From positions 248,001 to 312,000 of the forward strand of contig NZ_JALNPR010000004.1 of the NCBI RefSeq assembly GCF_023541015.1: a stretch of DNA of 64,000 nucleotides, given 5' to 3'. Below are positions 34,489 through 43,175 of the stretch, one piece after another; position 1 is the stretch's first letter, and each line of letters opens with the position of its first letter. The translations under genes were made by a program, and so were the position numbers. This DNA comes from Marivivens donghaensis (GTDB lineage Bacteria > Pseudomonadota > Alphaproteobacteria > Rhodobacterales > Rhodobacteraceae). A model generated the notes under the pieces. It saw only the letters and a program-made list of their open reading frames with translations, ran no database searches and had not been told where the DNA came from.

Positions 34489-34959
34489 ATGCGCGTTCAT
34501 ATAGTTGCGGTCGGTCGCCTTCGGGCGGGGCCGGAACGTAACCTTATCGACGATTATCTAACACGGTTTGACCGAACAGGACGAGCGCTTGCGCTCGGTC
34601 CTGCGAACGTCATTGAGGTGGAGGATAAAAAGAACGCGGGTATGGGGGCTGAGGCCGCCCTGCTTGAAAAAGCGATCCCGAATGGCGCTCTCATTTGCAT
34701 CATGGATGAGCGTGGAAAGGTCATGACCTCTCCCGACTTTGCCGACCAACTTGGGGGCTGGCGCGATCAAGGGCGTCAGGACATCGCCTTCGTCATCGGT
34801 GGCGCGGATGGTCTGGACCCTGCCTTTCGTGCCAAAGCGGATGCTGCGTTGTCCTTTGGCAAGATGGTTTGGCCCCACATGCTGGTGCGCGTGATGCTGA
34901 GTGAACAGCTCTACCGTGCCGCGTCGATCCTGTCTGGTTCACCCTATCACCGCGCCTAA
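34489..34959 (+). CDS. rlmH: 23S rRNA pseudouridine-1915 N3-methyltransferase
   Basis: 156 residues. SPOUT-class methyltransferase with IVAVGRLRAGPE at the start, the SAM-binding GGADGLDP stretch and the conserved C terminus VMLSEQLYRAASI ... PYHR. Methylates pseudouridine 1915 in helix 69 of 23S rRNA using SAM. Co-transcribed with rsfS. Confidence 0.95.
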   Translation: MRVHIVAVGRLRAGPERNLIDDYLTRFDRTGRALALGPANVIEVEDKKNAGMGAEAALLEKAIPNGALICIMDERGKVMTSPDFADQLGGWRDQGRQDIAFVIGGADGLDPAFRAKADAALSFGKMVWPHMLVRVMLSEQLYRAASILSGSPYHRA

Positions 34960-35017
34960 TCTGGCTTAGCAAAGAAGGCGGGTTCCGTTCCTTCACATGC
35001 CATGCTAGCCGTTTTGC

Positions 35018-35944
35018 ATGTGGGCAATTCTTCTTCAAACACTCCCGTTCTTTATGTTGATCGCGCTGGGCTATGGGTCAGGGCGAACGGGCTTCTTTTC
35101 GTCCGAAGCGACCTCGTATCTCACCAAGTTCGTATTCTATTTTGCCCTATCGGCGATGCTGATCCGGTTCTCGGCAAACCTGTCGTTTGACCAGTTGATC
35201 GATTGGCCGTTCATGGGGGCATATTTGGTTGGATCGATGGCGGTCTATTTGCTGGTCACCACGGTCGCCATAGTCCGAAAGCTTGGCACCGCTGAGGCCG
35301 CGGTAGAGGCACAGGTTGGTGTGATCGGGAATACGGGCTTTCTCGGTATTCCGATGTTGTCCATGCTCCTCGGCGAAGAAGCCATCGGCCCGATTATGAT
35401 GGTACTGGTTGTCGATCTGATCGTCTTTTCGTCGCTCATCGTGATCTTGATCTACGGTAGCCGCCACGGACGTTTGTCGTGGAGCGTTTTTGGCACAGTT
35501 GGAATGGGTCTTCTGAAGAACCCGATGATCGTTTCTATCGTGGTAGGCATGTTGATCTCGGCATCTGGCTGGTCGATCCCTCGTCCGATCAATGATTTCC
35601 TGACCATTCTTGGCGCTGCTGCCACTCCAGGTGCTTTGTTCGCGATTGGTGCGTCGCTTGCGAGCAAATCTGCGGAACGGTTAGTCGTCGCGGGTTGGCT
35701 CAGCTTTGCCAAATTGGTGCTGCATCCTGCATCTGTCGCATTCGCCGCGTTTGTCCTGTTCCGAGTTGATCCCTTCCCGGCCTCGGTTATGGTTGCGGCG
35801 GCATCGCTGCCCGTTGCGGGCAACGTTTATATTCTCGCGCAGCACTACGGGGTCGCCCCTGCGCGCGTGTCAGCGTCGATCCTCGTTTCGACGGCGCTTA
35901 GCATTTTAACGGTCTCGGCTGTGATCGCCTGGGTCCAAGTCTAA
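35018..35944 (+). CDS. AEC-family (auxin efflux carrier-like) transporter
   Basis: 308 residues with about ten membrane helices, split by a polar middle. N-terminal LPFFMLIALGYGSGRTGFFS, then GNTGFLGIPMLSMLLGEEA (the crossover motif of AEC proteins) and in the C half AATPGALFAIGASLA. Bacterial members carry malonate, malate or similar acids; substrate cannot be read here. Thirteen bases before fghA on the same strand. Confidence 0.86.
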   Translation: MWAILLQTLPFFMLIALGYGSGRTGFFSSEATSYLTKFVFYFALSAMLIRFSANLSFDQLIDWPFMGAYLVGSMAVYLLVTTVAIVRKLGTAEAAVEAQVGVIGNTGFLGIPMLSMLLGEEAIGPIMMVLVVDLIVFSSLIVILIYGSRHGRLSWSVFGTVGMGLLKNPMIVSIVVGMLISASGWSIPRPINDFLTILGAAATPGALFAIGASLASKSAERLVVAGWLSFAKLVLHPASVAFAAFVLFRVDPFPASVMVAAASLPVAGNVYILAQHYGVAPARVSASILVSTALSILTVSAVIAWVQV

Positions 35945-35957
35945 TTGGAGGTCATCA

Positions 35958-36785
35958 ATGGAAACGATTTCGCAAAGCAAATGCTACGGCGGTGTTCAAG
36001 GTGTGTATCGGCACGCATCAGAAGCGACTGGCACCGATATGACCTTTGGTCTGTTCTTGCCCGAAGAGGCTGAACATGCGCCCGTTCCCGTCCTTTGGTT
36101 CCTCGCGGGTCTGACCTGCACCCATGAGAACGCGATGATCAAAGCGGGTGCGCAGGTTTGGGCCGCAGAGCACGGCATCGCGCTGGCGTTTCCTGACACT
36201 TCGCCGCGTGGCGAAGGTGTGGCGAATGATGATGCCTATGACATGGGGCAGGGCGCTGGGTTCTATGTGAACGCAACCGAAGCGCCGTGGGCACCGCACT
36301 TCCGTATGTTCGACTACGTCACGGAAGAACTGCCGCGCATCATCGCTGCGAATTTCGCGGTCGATGAGGACCGCCAGTCGATCACTGGACACTCAATGGG
36401 TGGTCATGGTGCGCTGACAATTGCGATGAACGTGCCGCGCTATCGCTCGGTCTCCGCGTTTTCGCCGATCTGTAACCCTACCGCTGGCGACTGGGGCCGC
36501 CCGCAGTTCACGGCCTACTTGGGCACCGATGAAAGCAAATGGGCCAAACATGACGCGACGCTTCTGATGCGCGACGTTGGCCTCAATATCCCGCTGTTGG
36601 TCGATACGGGCGCGAATGACCAATACGCCGACTATCTGATGACCGAGAAGTTCTGGGCCGCAACCGCAGAGCGCCGTATCCCAGCAACCCTCCGTCTGCA
36701 GCCGGGATACGACCACAGCTACTTCTTTGTGACATCGTTCCTCGAAGATCACATCGCATTCCACGCAGAGGCTCTCTACGCGTGA
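35958..36785 (+). CDS. fghA: S-formylglutathione hydrolase
   Basis: 275 residues. Esterase-D family: LAGLTCTHENAM, nucleophile Ser146 in GHSMGGHGAL, DTGANDQYAD (Asp) and GYDHSYFFV (His). Reaction: S-formylglutathione to formate and glutathione, the step after AdhC (6972-8084). An AATTGGAGG ribosome site precedes the start. Overlaps the DUF188 gene by 4 bases. Confidence 0.94.
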   Translation: METISQSKCYGGVQGVYRHASEATGTDMTFGLFLPEEAEHAPVPVLWFLAGLTCTHENAMIKAGAQVWAAEHGIALAFPDTSPRGEGVANDDAYDMGQGAGFYVNATEAPWAPHFRMFDYVTEELPRIIAANFAVDEDRQSITGHSMGGHGALTIAMNVPRYRSVSAFSPICNPTAGDWGRPQFTAYLGTDESKWAKHDATLLMRDVGLNIPLLVDTGANDQYADYLMTEKFWAATAERRIPATLRLQPGYDHSYFFVTSFLEDHIAFHAEALYA

Positions 36786-37228
36786 TCTACGTTGATGCCG
36801 ATGCCTGCCCGGTTAAGGCCGAGGTAGAGCGGGTCGGAACCCGTCATCAGACACGCATGTTTATCGTGTCGAATGGCGGGCTTCGTCCGTCGCAAAACCC
36901 TCTGGTCGAAACGGTGATCGTTCCTGAGGGACCTGACATCGCCGATATGTGGATCGCTGATCGTGCAACCAAGGGCGATGTGGTTGTTACAGGCGATATC
37001 CCACTGGCGGCCAAATGCGTTGCTGCCGGTGCGCGGGTCCTTAAACACAACGGCGAAGCTCTAACCGAGGCCAATATTGGCAACGTCCTCGCGACACGGG
37101 ATTTGATGGCGGATCTACGGTCGGCTGATCCCTTCCGTCAGGGTGGGGGTAAACCATTTTCCAAGGCAGACCGTTCACGGTTCCTCGACGCCCTAGAGCG
37201 CGAGTTGCAACGTATAAAAAGAGGCTAA
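36782..37228 (+). CDS. YaiI/YqxD family protein (DUF188)
   Basis: 148 residues, family length. N-terminal IYVDADACPVKAEV is the hallmark of DUF188, followed by GPDIADMWIADRATKGDVVVTGDIPLA. The aspartates resemble a PIN-like nuclease fold, but activity is not established. The start ATG lies inside the fghA stop region (4-base overlap), so it is in that operon; the next HAD gene is two bases away. Confidence 0.92.
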   Translation: MIYVDADACPVKAEVERVGTRHQTRMFIVSNGGLRPSQNPLVETVIVPEGPDIADMWIADRATKGDVVVTGDIPLAAKCVAAGARVLKHNGEALTEANIGNVLATRDLMADLRSADPFRQGGGKPFSKADRSRFLDALERELQRIKRG

Positions 37229-37230
37229 TC

Positions 37231-37851
37231 ATGGGTATCGAAGCCGTCGTTTTTGACATTGGCAACGTGCTGATCGAATGGAATCCCGAACGTGTTTATG
37301 ACCGTGTGATTGGGGTGGAGCGTCGCAAGGCGATGTTCGAAGCCGTCGACCTGCACGGCATGAATGATCAGGTGGATCGCGGTCAGAATTGGTATGATGC
37401 TGTGTCGGAATGCGCAGCGCAGAACCCTGAATGGCATGATGAAATCATGATGTGGCACGAGCGTTGGCTCGAAATGGCGTCACCAGCAATCGACCACTCG
37501 GTGCGTTTGTTGCGAGCCCTTCGATCCAAAGGTGTTCCCGTGTTTGCGCTGTCGAATTTCGGCATTCAGACTTTTGAAATCGGCGAGCGAGAATATCCGT
37601 TCTTGGAAGAGTTCGACCGTCGCTACATCTCTGGGCACATGGGAGAAGTGAAACCAGAGCCCGAGATTTATCGCATGCTAGAAGACGATTGCGGTGTTGC
37701 GCCAACGGCGCTTTTATTCGCCGACGATCGGGCTGATAATATTGCTGCGGCCGCTGCGCGTGGGTGGAACACGCATCTCTTTACTGATCCGCAGGGATTT
37801 GCAGATCGCCTTGTTGCCGAAGGGCTGTTGAGCGAGGAGGACGCGATATGA
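37231..37851 (+). CDS. HAD-superfamily hydrolase (subfamily IA)
   Basis: 206 residues. Motif I FDIGNVLIEW has Gly at the usual second Asp, as in YihX-type sugar phosphatases; motif II FALSNF; motif III Lys in GEVKPEPEIYRM; motif IV LLFADDRADN. Probably hydrolyses a small phosphorylated metabolite; substrate unknown. Overlaps the following cyclodeaminase gene by 4 bases. Confidence 0.88.
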   Translation: MGIEAVVFDIGNVLIEWNPERVYDRVIGVERRKAMFEAVDLHGMNDQVDRGQNWYDAVSECAAQNPEWHDEIMMWHERWLEMASPAIDHSVRLLRALRSKGVPVFALSNFGIQTFEIGEREYPFLEEFDRRYISGHMGEVKPEPEIYRMLEDDCGVAPTALLFADDRADNIAAAAARGWNTHLFTDPQGFADRLVAEGLLSEEDAI

Positions 37852-38756
37852 TCGACATCGTTCCTTTCGACGAAGGTCAGGCGTTGCTTGACTGGATTGG
37901 ACTAACGGACGCAATCGCCGAGGGTCATACTCTGCCCAAGGCAGAGATCGCCGATACGTTTCTCTATCGCGGTGATGATACGCTCCTCACTCGTAGCGCA
38001 TGGATTGATGGTCTTGGGATTGCGGTCAAAGCCGCCACGATCTTCCCAAAGAACAACGAAAAGGGGCTACGCAACGTAAACGGCGCAATGAACCTTATGT
38101 CGGATGTGACTGGCGACCTAGAAGCGGTTATTGATTTCGGCCTTGTGACAAAATGGAAAACGGCAGGAGATAGCTTGCTGGCGGCTCGACGTTTGGCGCG
38201 ACCAGAGAGCGAGAACATCGTGATTATTGGCGCAGGAACGGTCGCTGCATCGTTGCGCGAGGCATATGGCGCGTTATTTCCGAACGCTCATTTTATTATC
38301 GCAGGGCGTCGGTTAGATACCGCATCGGCCCTTGCTGCACAGTATCCCGCGACTGAGGCCACTACGGATGTTGAGGCCGCCGTTCGTGCCGCCGATATCA
38401 TCACCTGTGCGACACCAGCCAAACAGATTGTGCTCAAAGGCGAATGGCTCCACGCGGGCCAACACGTTGACCTGATCGGCGCATTCCGACCTGACCTGCG
38501 TGAGGCAGACACCGAGGCGCTTCTGCGGTCACGTGTGTTCATGGATAGCCGTGACACCGTGCTCCACGATATTGGCGAACTGCGCATCCCTATTGAGTCA
38601 GGGGAGTATGATCCTGCGAACGTCGTTGCGGACTACTACACATTGGATGCTTTTACCCGCGCTCCCGATGACATCACCCTGTTCAAGAACGGTGGTGGTG
38701 CTCACCTCGATCTTATGACGGCGCGGTACATCTTGGATCGGTGGCGCGCGCGTTAA
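37848..38756 (+). CDS. Ornithine cyclodeaminase / mu-crystallin family protein
   Basis: 302 residues. NAD-binding fold with IVIIGAGTVAASLREAYGA, catalytic-side stretch VKAATIFPKNNEKGLRNVNGAMNL and the Asp region HVDLIGAFRPDLREAD. Family members convert ornithine to proline with loss of ammonia, or act as imine reductases or alanine dehydrogenases. The exact activity is open; the GAFRPDLREAD stretch fits the family's D-loop. Converges with the MFS gene, 4-base overlap. Confidence 0.86.
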   Translation: MIDIVPFDEGQALLDWIGLTDAIAEGHTLPKAEIADTFLYRGDDTLLTRSAWIDGLGIAVKAATIFPKNNEKGLRNVNGAMNLMSDVTGDLEAVIDFGLVTKWKTAGDSLLAARRLARPESENIVIIGAGTVAASLREAYGALFPNAHFIIAGRRLDTASALAAQYPATEATTDVEAAVRAADIITCATPAKQIVLKGEWLHAGQHVDLIGAFRPDLREADTEALLRSRVFMDSRDTVLHDIGELRIPIESGEYDPANVVADYYTLDAFTRAPDDITLFKNGGGAHLDLMTARYILDRWRAR

Positions 38757-39988
38757 GCCGCGAGCACCGTTCGCTTTTCTTTGATTGGAAGGTGGACCAA
38801 GGCCGAGAACGCACCGACGCCGACACCAACCCACCACACGTAAGTGTAGGTGCCATAGATGTCGTAGAGTTTGCCGCCGAGCCATACGCCCAAGAAGCTT
38901 CCCAACTGGTGGGAAAAGAACACGATCCCGTAAAGCGTACCCATGTAGCGCAGCCCATAGAGGTGCGCGACCAGACCCGAGGTGAGCGGAACAGTAGCTA
39001 GCCAGAGGCTGCCCATCACGATCGAGAAGACAATAACGGTGAGGGGTGTCATCGGCGTGAGGATGAACCAAGCGGCGACGATTGTTCGTGCGGCGTAAAT
39101 GCTCGCCAGCAGATATTTCTTTGAATACCGTTTGCCAAGGTAACCCGCTAACAGCGTCCCCATGATATTCGCCAAACCGATCAGAGAGATCGCAGCAGCA
39201 CCGAGGGCAGAGGTCGAGTTGATGCCCATCCCTGCCAAGAACGTGCCCCCTGCAATCGGTCCGCAGCTTTCCGCAACGAAAGCGGGAAAGTGGGCGGTGA
39301 CAAAGGCGAGCTGATATCCGCAAGAAAAGAATCCAAGGAAAATCATTGTGTAGGACGGATCGCGGAATGCACGGCCCAAAATGGTGCCCATGCTTTCTTG
39401 AAGTTCAGCCTTTGATGCGACCTGCGGTGCGCGCATGAACGGCAAAAGGAAAAGCGTGGCGAGGATTGCAGCGGCAAACCACAGGAACACGTTTTGCCAT
39501 GACATGGACTGCAAAAGGAACTCTGCAACTGGGGCGCCGAACACTTGGCCCGCAGATCCTGCAGCCGTTGCAATCGCGAGGCTCATGGAGCGGTTCTCAT
39601 CCGAGCTGGCACGACCAACAACGGCGAGAATGACGCCGAACCCAGTGCCTGCGATGCCAAAGCCCACGAGAACTTCATACAGCTGATGCTGAATCGGGAG
39701 CGTCGCACCCGCTGACAGGATCAAACCAGCAGCATAGGCCAATGCACCCAGAATAATGGCCTTACGATCGCCGACCTTTTCGGCAACAGCGCCGAAGATC
39801 GGTTGCCCAATCCCCCATGCGAGGTTCTGGATTGCGATTGCGAGGCTGAAATCAGACCGCAACCAATTGAATTCCGTAGCGATGGGAATCTGAAACACCC
39901 CAAACGACGCACGAATAGAGAAGCCGATCATTACGATGATGCAGCCGGTGATCAGGACGGGTGTAAAGAGGGGTGCGCTTTTGTTCAT
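38753..39988 (-). CDS. MFS transporter
   Basis: 411 residues with 12 predicted membrane helices. Motifs: GVFQIPIATEFNWLRSDFSLAIA and PIFGAVAEKVGDRKAI (loop 2-3), with a second-half counterpart LAGYLGKRYSKKY. Resembles the monocarboxylate / oxalate-formate antiporter branch of the MFS. Ends convergent to the cyclodeaminase gene. Substrate unknown. Confidence 0.85.
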   Translation of the reverse strand: MNKSAPLFTPVLITGCIIVMIGFSIRASFGVFQIPIATEFNWLRSDFSLAIAIQNLAWGIGQPIFGAVAEKVGDRKAIILGALAYAAGLILSAGATLPIQHQLYEVLVGFGIAGTGFGVILAVVGRASSDENRSMSLAIATAAGSAGQVFGAPVAEFLLQSMSWQNVFLWFAAAILATLFLLPFMRAPQVASKAELQESMGTILGRAFRDPSYTMIFLGFFSCGYQLAFVTAHFPAFVAESCGPIAGGTFLAGMGINSTSALGAAAISLIGLANIMGTLLAGYLGKRYSKKYLLASIYAARTIVAAWFILTPMTPLTVIVFSIVMGSLWLATVPLTSGLVAHLYGLRYMGTLYGIVFFSHQLGSFLGVWLGGKLYDIYGTYTYVWWVGVGVGAFSALVHLPIKEKRTVLAA

Positions 39989-40125
39989 GGCGCGACAGTG
40001 TCGGGCCGTTTGATCGCCGTCAATTGGCTGCTTTAGATTTTCGATGACATTTTGTGCGGCCCCACATCGCCGTTTGAAATGCGGCGCGGCTTTTCTTTGG
40101 CCATGCTGCGGGCTATGTGCGGTTT

Positions 40126-41199
40126 ATGACTGGTATCATTGATGCATATCGTACGGGCGTTGCCGAAGGCCGCCTGAAACCCGACCCCGCTCAAGAAGCG
40201 GTTTTGGACGCGCTCGAACGTGTTCAAACTGAACTAGCGCAGCCGCCAGTTAAAAAGGGCTTCTTCCGCAAGGCCGCTCATACACCTGTTCGCGGACTTT
40301 ATCTCTGGGGCGGCGTCGGGCGCGGAAAATCCATGCTCATGGACCTGCTCTATTCCTTGGTCGATGTACCGAAACGGCGTGAGCACTTTCATGCGTTTAT
40401 GCAATGGGTCCATTCTGAAATGGCAAAGGCACGTGCGCAGGGCGTGGATGATGCCATCGTTCCTGTTGCCGATGCCTTGGTCAAAGATGTTCGGCTCCTC
40501 GCGTTCGACGAAATGCAGATCAGCGATATTACAGACGCGATGATCGTTGGGCGTTTGTTTGAAAAACTCTTCGAGGCGGGTGTTACGGTTGTGACCACCT
40601 CGAACCGCGTTCCAGATGACCTCTATAAAAATGGTCTGAATCGCCAACTTTTCCTGCCCTTCATTGATCTGATTAAGGATCAATTAGAGGTGCGCGAGTT
40701 AGTCAGCGAGACGGACCACCGTCAGGGTCGCTTGCATGACGAGAAACGGTATTTCACGCCGATTACGCCAGACGCACGAGCATCAATTCGGGCGATTTGG
40801 ACCGATTTTGCTGGGGATAGTGCGCACCCTCTCGTTCTTAAAGTTAAAGGTCGCGATGTAACGCTGCCTGGTTTCTGCAACGGTGTGGCGCGGGCGTCGT
40901 TCTTTGACTTGTGCGGGCGGATGTTGGGGCCAGCAGATTACCTTGCTGTTGCAGACGCCGTTCGGGTTCTGATCCTCGAAGATATTCCTGCGCTCAGCCG
41001 CAATAACTTTAACGAAGCGAAACGGTTCGTCACATTGATCGACGCGCTCTACGAGGCCAAGGTTGAACTGATTTGTTCCGCGGCATCGGAACCAGAAACG
41101 CTCTACCTCGAAGGGGAGGGGGTCTTCGAATTCGAACGCACCGCCAGTCGCCTGCGTGAAATGCAGGACAGGACTTGGGGTAAGCCAGTCGATGAATGA
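40126..41199 (+). CDS. zapE: Cell division ATPase ZapE (AFG1-like)
   Basis: 357 residues from the ATG at 40126; a GTG at 40117 is in frame, and neither has a good ribosome site. Walker A GGVGRGKSMLMD, Walker B LLAFDEMQ, sensor VVTTSNRVPDDLYKNGLNR, and the late FNEAKRFVTLIDALYEAKVEL stretch of AFG1 proteins. In E. coli ZapE binds FtsZ and influences division under low oxygen and heat. Followed by a terminator shared with the converging LysM gene. Confidence 0.93.
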   Translation: MTGIIDAYRTGVAEGRLKPDPAQEAVLDALERVQTELAQPPVKKGFFRKAAHTPVRGLYLWGGVGRGKSMLMDLLYSLVDVPKRREHFHAFMQWVHSEMAKARAQGVDDAIVPVADALVKDVRLLAFDEMQISDITDAMIVGRLFEKLFEAGVTVVTTSNRVPDDLYKNGLNRQLFLPFIDLIKDQLEVRELVSETDHRQGRLHDEKRYFTPITPDARASIRAIWTDFAGDSAHPLVLKVKGRDVTLPGFCNGVARASFFDLCGRMLGPADYLAVADAVRVLILEDIPALSRNNFNEAKRFVTLIDALYEAKVELICSAASEPETLYLEGEGVFEFERTASRLREMQDRTWGKPVDE

Positions 41200-41202
41200 A
41201 GG

Positions 41203-41226
41203 AAGGGCGGGGATTTCCCCGCCCTT
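41203..41226. terminator. Bidirectional terminator between zapE and LysM gene
   Basis: AAGGGCGGGGA-TT-TCCCCGCCCTT, then ATTCTTTT on the plus side. A long perfect stem between two converging genes. Confidence 0.83.
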
Positions 41227-41232
41227 ATTCTT

Positions 41233-42150
41233 TTAGCCCAGCTCTGGGATAACCAACCGCTGGCCCGTTTGGATGCGATCAGGGCTGGACAAGATTGTGC
41301 GGTTCGCTTCGAAAATGCGGGGGTAGTATTCAACCGACCCGTAGAATTTCACCGAGATCGACCCCAAGCTGTCGCCCGAACCAACGGTGTAGAACCGGAA
41401 TTGTTCGGTTTCACCCGCGCGCTGAACCACGCGAACCTCAACGCCATCCGACGGCCCCAACGGTGTGGTTGGAACGGCTGCGCGTTGGCCTGTCGTGGCG
41501 GCGGTGGCCTCTTGAACAATCGACGCAAGGAGGGTGGCGGTATCCACACGACCGTCGGACGTCACAAGCATGTTTGGAACGGTGATCTGACCAGCCGATG
41601 CGGCCTCGTTCAAAAGCGCATCGATATAGGAATCCGACTGACCTTCTTTCAGCGCCCACGCGACCAGAGTTTGCAGATCGTTTTGTTGAGGTGCTGCGGC
41701 GGCGGGTTGTCCTGTTGCGCCGCGGATGCCCGACAGAACACTCGCGGTCATGTTCATCATTTCATCCCCGCCTAACTCTGCGGGAGTTGGCGCAGGTGCC
41801 GCGCCTGTTGCCAGACCGAGTGCCGCCAGAACGCCAGCGGTCGTGTCACCGATAGAACTCGTGTCGGTTTGGATCTTTAGCTCTGGTTCTTGTCCCGCGC
41901 GGGACGCCGCCAATATGCGGGCCGCTGCCTGACCTGCGACACCAGGGGCTGGGGCGATGGCTTCGGCGACGCCAGGTGCCAAAGTGCCCGTTGACCCAAT
42001 CGGCGCAGCCACGGGCGCAGTCACGTTGCCAGTTTCATTGCGTGTTACGTCAATCGTGGCAGGTTCGACGTCTGACGAGAACGGTGCCAGAATAATCACG
42101 ATACAGATCGTCAAAGCCGCGATGAAAAAACCTAATACGGTGCGGATCAT
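41233..42150 (-). CDS. LysM-domain envelope protein
   Basis: 305 residues. One N-terminal membrane helix (about 4-24, TVLGFFIAALTICIVIILAPF), a long low-complexity Ala/Pro/Thr-rich middle (about 25-240), and a C-terminal LysM domain (about 254-303: FYTVGSGDSLGSISVKFYGS, YYPRIFEANRTIL, RIQTGQRLVIPEL). LysM binds N-acetylglucosamine of murein, so this should be tethered to the inner membrane and reach the wall. Function beyond that unknown. The rhodanese gene lies 21 bases upstream on the same strand. Confidence 0.85.
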   Translation of the reverse strand: MIRTVLGFFIAALTICIVIILAPFSSDVEPATIDVTRNETGNVTAPVAAPIGSTGTLAPGVAEAIAPAPGVAGQAAARILAASRAGQEPELKIQTDTSSIGDTTAGVLAALGLATGAAPAPTPAELGGDEMMNMTASVLSGIRGATGQPAAAAPQQNDLQTLVAWALKEGQSDSYIDALLNEAASAGQITVPNMLVTSDGRVDTATLLASIVQEATAATTGQRAAVPTTPLGPSDGVEVRVVQRAGETEQFRFYTVGSGDSLGSISVKFYGSVEYYPRIFEANRTILSSPDRIQTGQRLVIPELG

Positions 42151-42171
42151 AATACTCTTCTCCTAAGCGGC

Positions 42172-42807
42172 TTAGCCGTCATTCGACGGCGTAACAGTTG
42201 TCAGGCCAAGCATGACCCAATCCTGCACACCACCACGGTAATAAAACAGTTTCTCGGCGGGGTATCCCGCCTCTAGTAGACCTCGGATCGCGCGGGGCGA
42301 TTGATCACACCATGGGCCGTTGCAATAGAGCATGAGGTTGAGGGCGTTTGTGAAATCCAAACCACCGCCAACCTCAACTGCGCCGAGCGCTTTGATGATG
42401 TCAGTGCGATAGGGGTTCGAGGCTTCCAGTGTTGTGAACGGCACATTGATGGCACCGGGAATTGCGCCGCGAACGAAAAAGTCAGGGACGCGGCTGTCGA
42501 TCAGCAAACCACTGCCAGCGGCGACTTTGGTGGACAGGAAGTCGATGACCTCAAGTTCGCCAACAGTCTCCACACCATCCGCAATGGTCATCGGGTGAAT
42601 GCAAAACGGTGGGCAGGGGCGAGACGTTTTCGCGAAATCGCCCGTCAAAAGGTTCTCGGTATCTTGAATACGGCTGATCGTGACTGTCGTACCGTTCAGG
42701 TCAATGACCGCCTCGGGCAAATTGTCGGTGATCTTCACGTCTTGCGCCTGCGCGGCGCCAAAGCACGCGCAGAGTCCGATCGCTATACTGCTAAACAGTC
42801 GCAACAT
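42172..42807 (-). CDS. Periplasmic rhodanese-like protein
   Basis: 211 residues. Signal peptide (about 1-21, LFSSIAIGLCACFGAAQA). The rhodanese fold occupies about 90-205: LLIDSRVPDFFVRGAIPGAINVPF and active-site loop LMLYCNGPWCDQSPRAI followed by GYPAEKLFYYRGGVQDW. The loop has Cys at both ends (CxxxxC), similar to the CXXCW-type periplasmic rhodaneses. May move sulfur or act as a redox protein. Mid-protein CPPFC could form a disulphide. Co-oriented with the LysM gene. Confidence 0.82.
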   Translation of the reverse strand: MLRLFSSIAIGLCACFGAAQAQDVKITDNLPEAVIDLNGTTVTISRIQDTENLLTGDFAKTSRPCPPFCIHPMTIADGVETVGELEVIDFLSTKVAAGSGLLIDSRVPDFFVRGAIPGAINVPFTTLEASNPYRTDIIKALGAVEVGGGLDFTNALNLMLYCNGPWCDQSPRAIRGLLEAGYPAEKLFYYRGGVQDWVMLGLTTVTPSNDG

Positions 42808-43175
42808 CTTCTGTCCCCCAATCTTCGAAACACATCTTGTTGTTATGCGCTGGCAGGCGCTGTGTGTTTCGTCGCTTTGACCGCATTTTGGAGAATCAGG
42901 TGGCGCAAGTCAAACGTGCGAATCGCCTCAACGGGTTCATCCATAAAGAGATTCACAAAAATGATTCGGTATCAGTGTGTTACAAACAGAAAGACGAGCC
43001 AAAATAGCCCGCCTCCCCGCCCTGCCTGGCCGGTATGCTGTCGCGCGTTAGCGTCTAACAGCGAATTCTACCATGAATCTAGCGGTCTAGGTGATTCGCG
43101 GTCAAGGGGAGCGATTCGAATCGAACGTATATTTTGACGCTGATTTTCGCGCCATCCGAGTAGGGGCAGCCGCCC
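42808..43175. other. 368-base intergenic region between folC and rhodanese gene
   Basis: Holds a possible 33 to 37 residue minus-strand ORF (42843-42956) and a perfect 12-bp palindrome CGATTCGAATCG at 43112-43123. The part 42990-43140 has no readable ORF or clear hairpin with T tract. Promoter elements for the rhodanese-LysM pair are expected here but I cannot define them. Confidence 0.45.
42843..42956 (-). CDS. Possible small protein of 33-37 residues
   Basis: Minus-strand ORF with GTG at 42956 or ATG at 42944 and TAA at 42845-42843, just upstream of the rhodanese gene. The peptide has protein-like composition (MDEPVEAIRTFDLRHLIL, then QNAVKATKHTAPASA), an acidic start and helical middle, without cysteines or signal. 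No ribosome site is visible at either start, so it could also be a remnant. No family recognised. Confidence 0.3.
   Translation of the reverse strand: MNLFMDEPVEAIRTFDLRHLILQNAVKATKHTAPASA

Noticed and set aside
43105-43130. GATTCGAATC stretch resembling a tRNA T arm
   Set aside because: No acceptor, D or anticodon stem can be built around it; it is a simple palindrome.
42301-43137. 278-codon plus-strand open frame opposite the rhodanese gene
   Set aside because: Most of it is antisense to the secreted rhodanese; the remainder has no conserved pattern.
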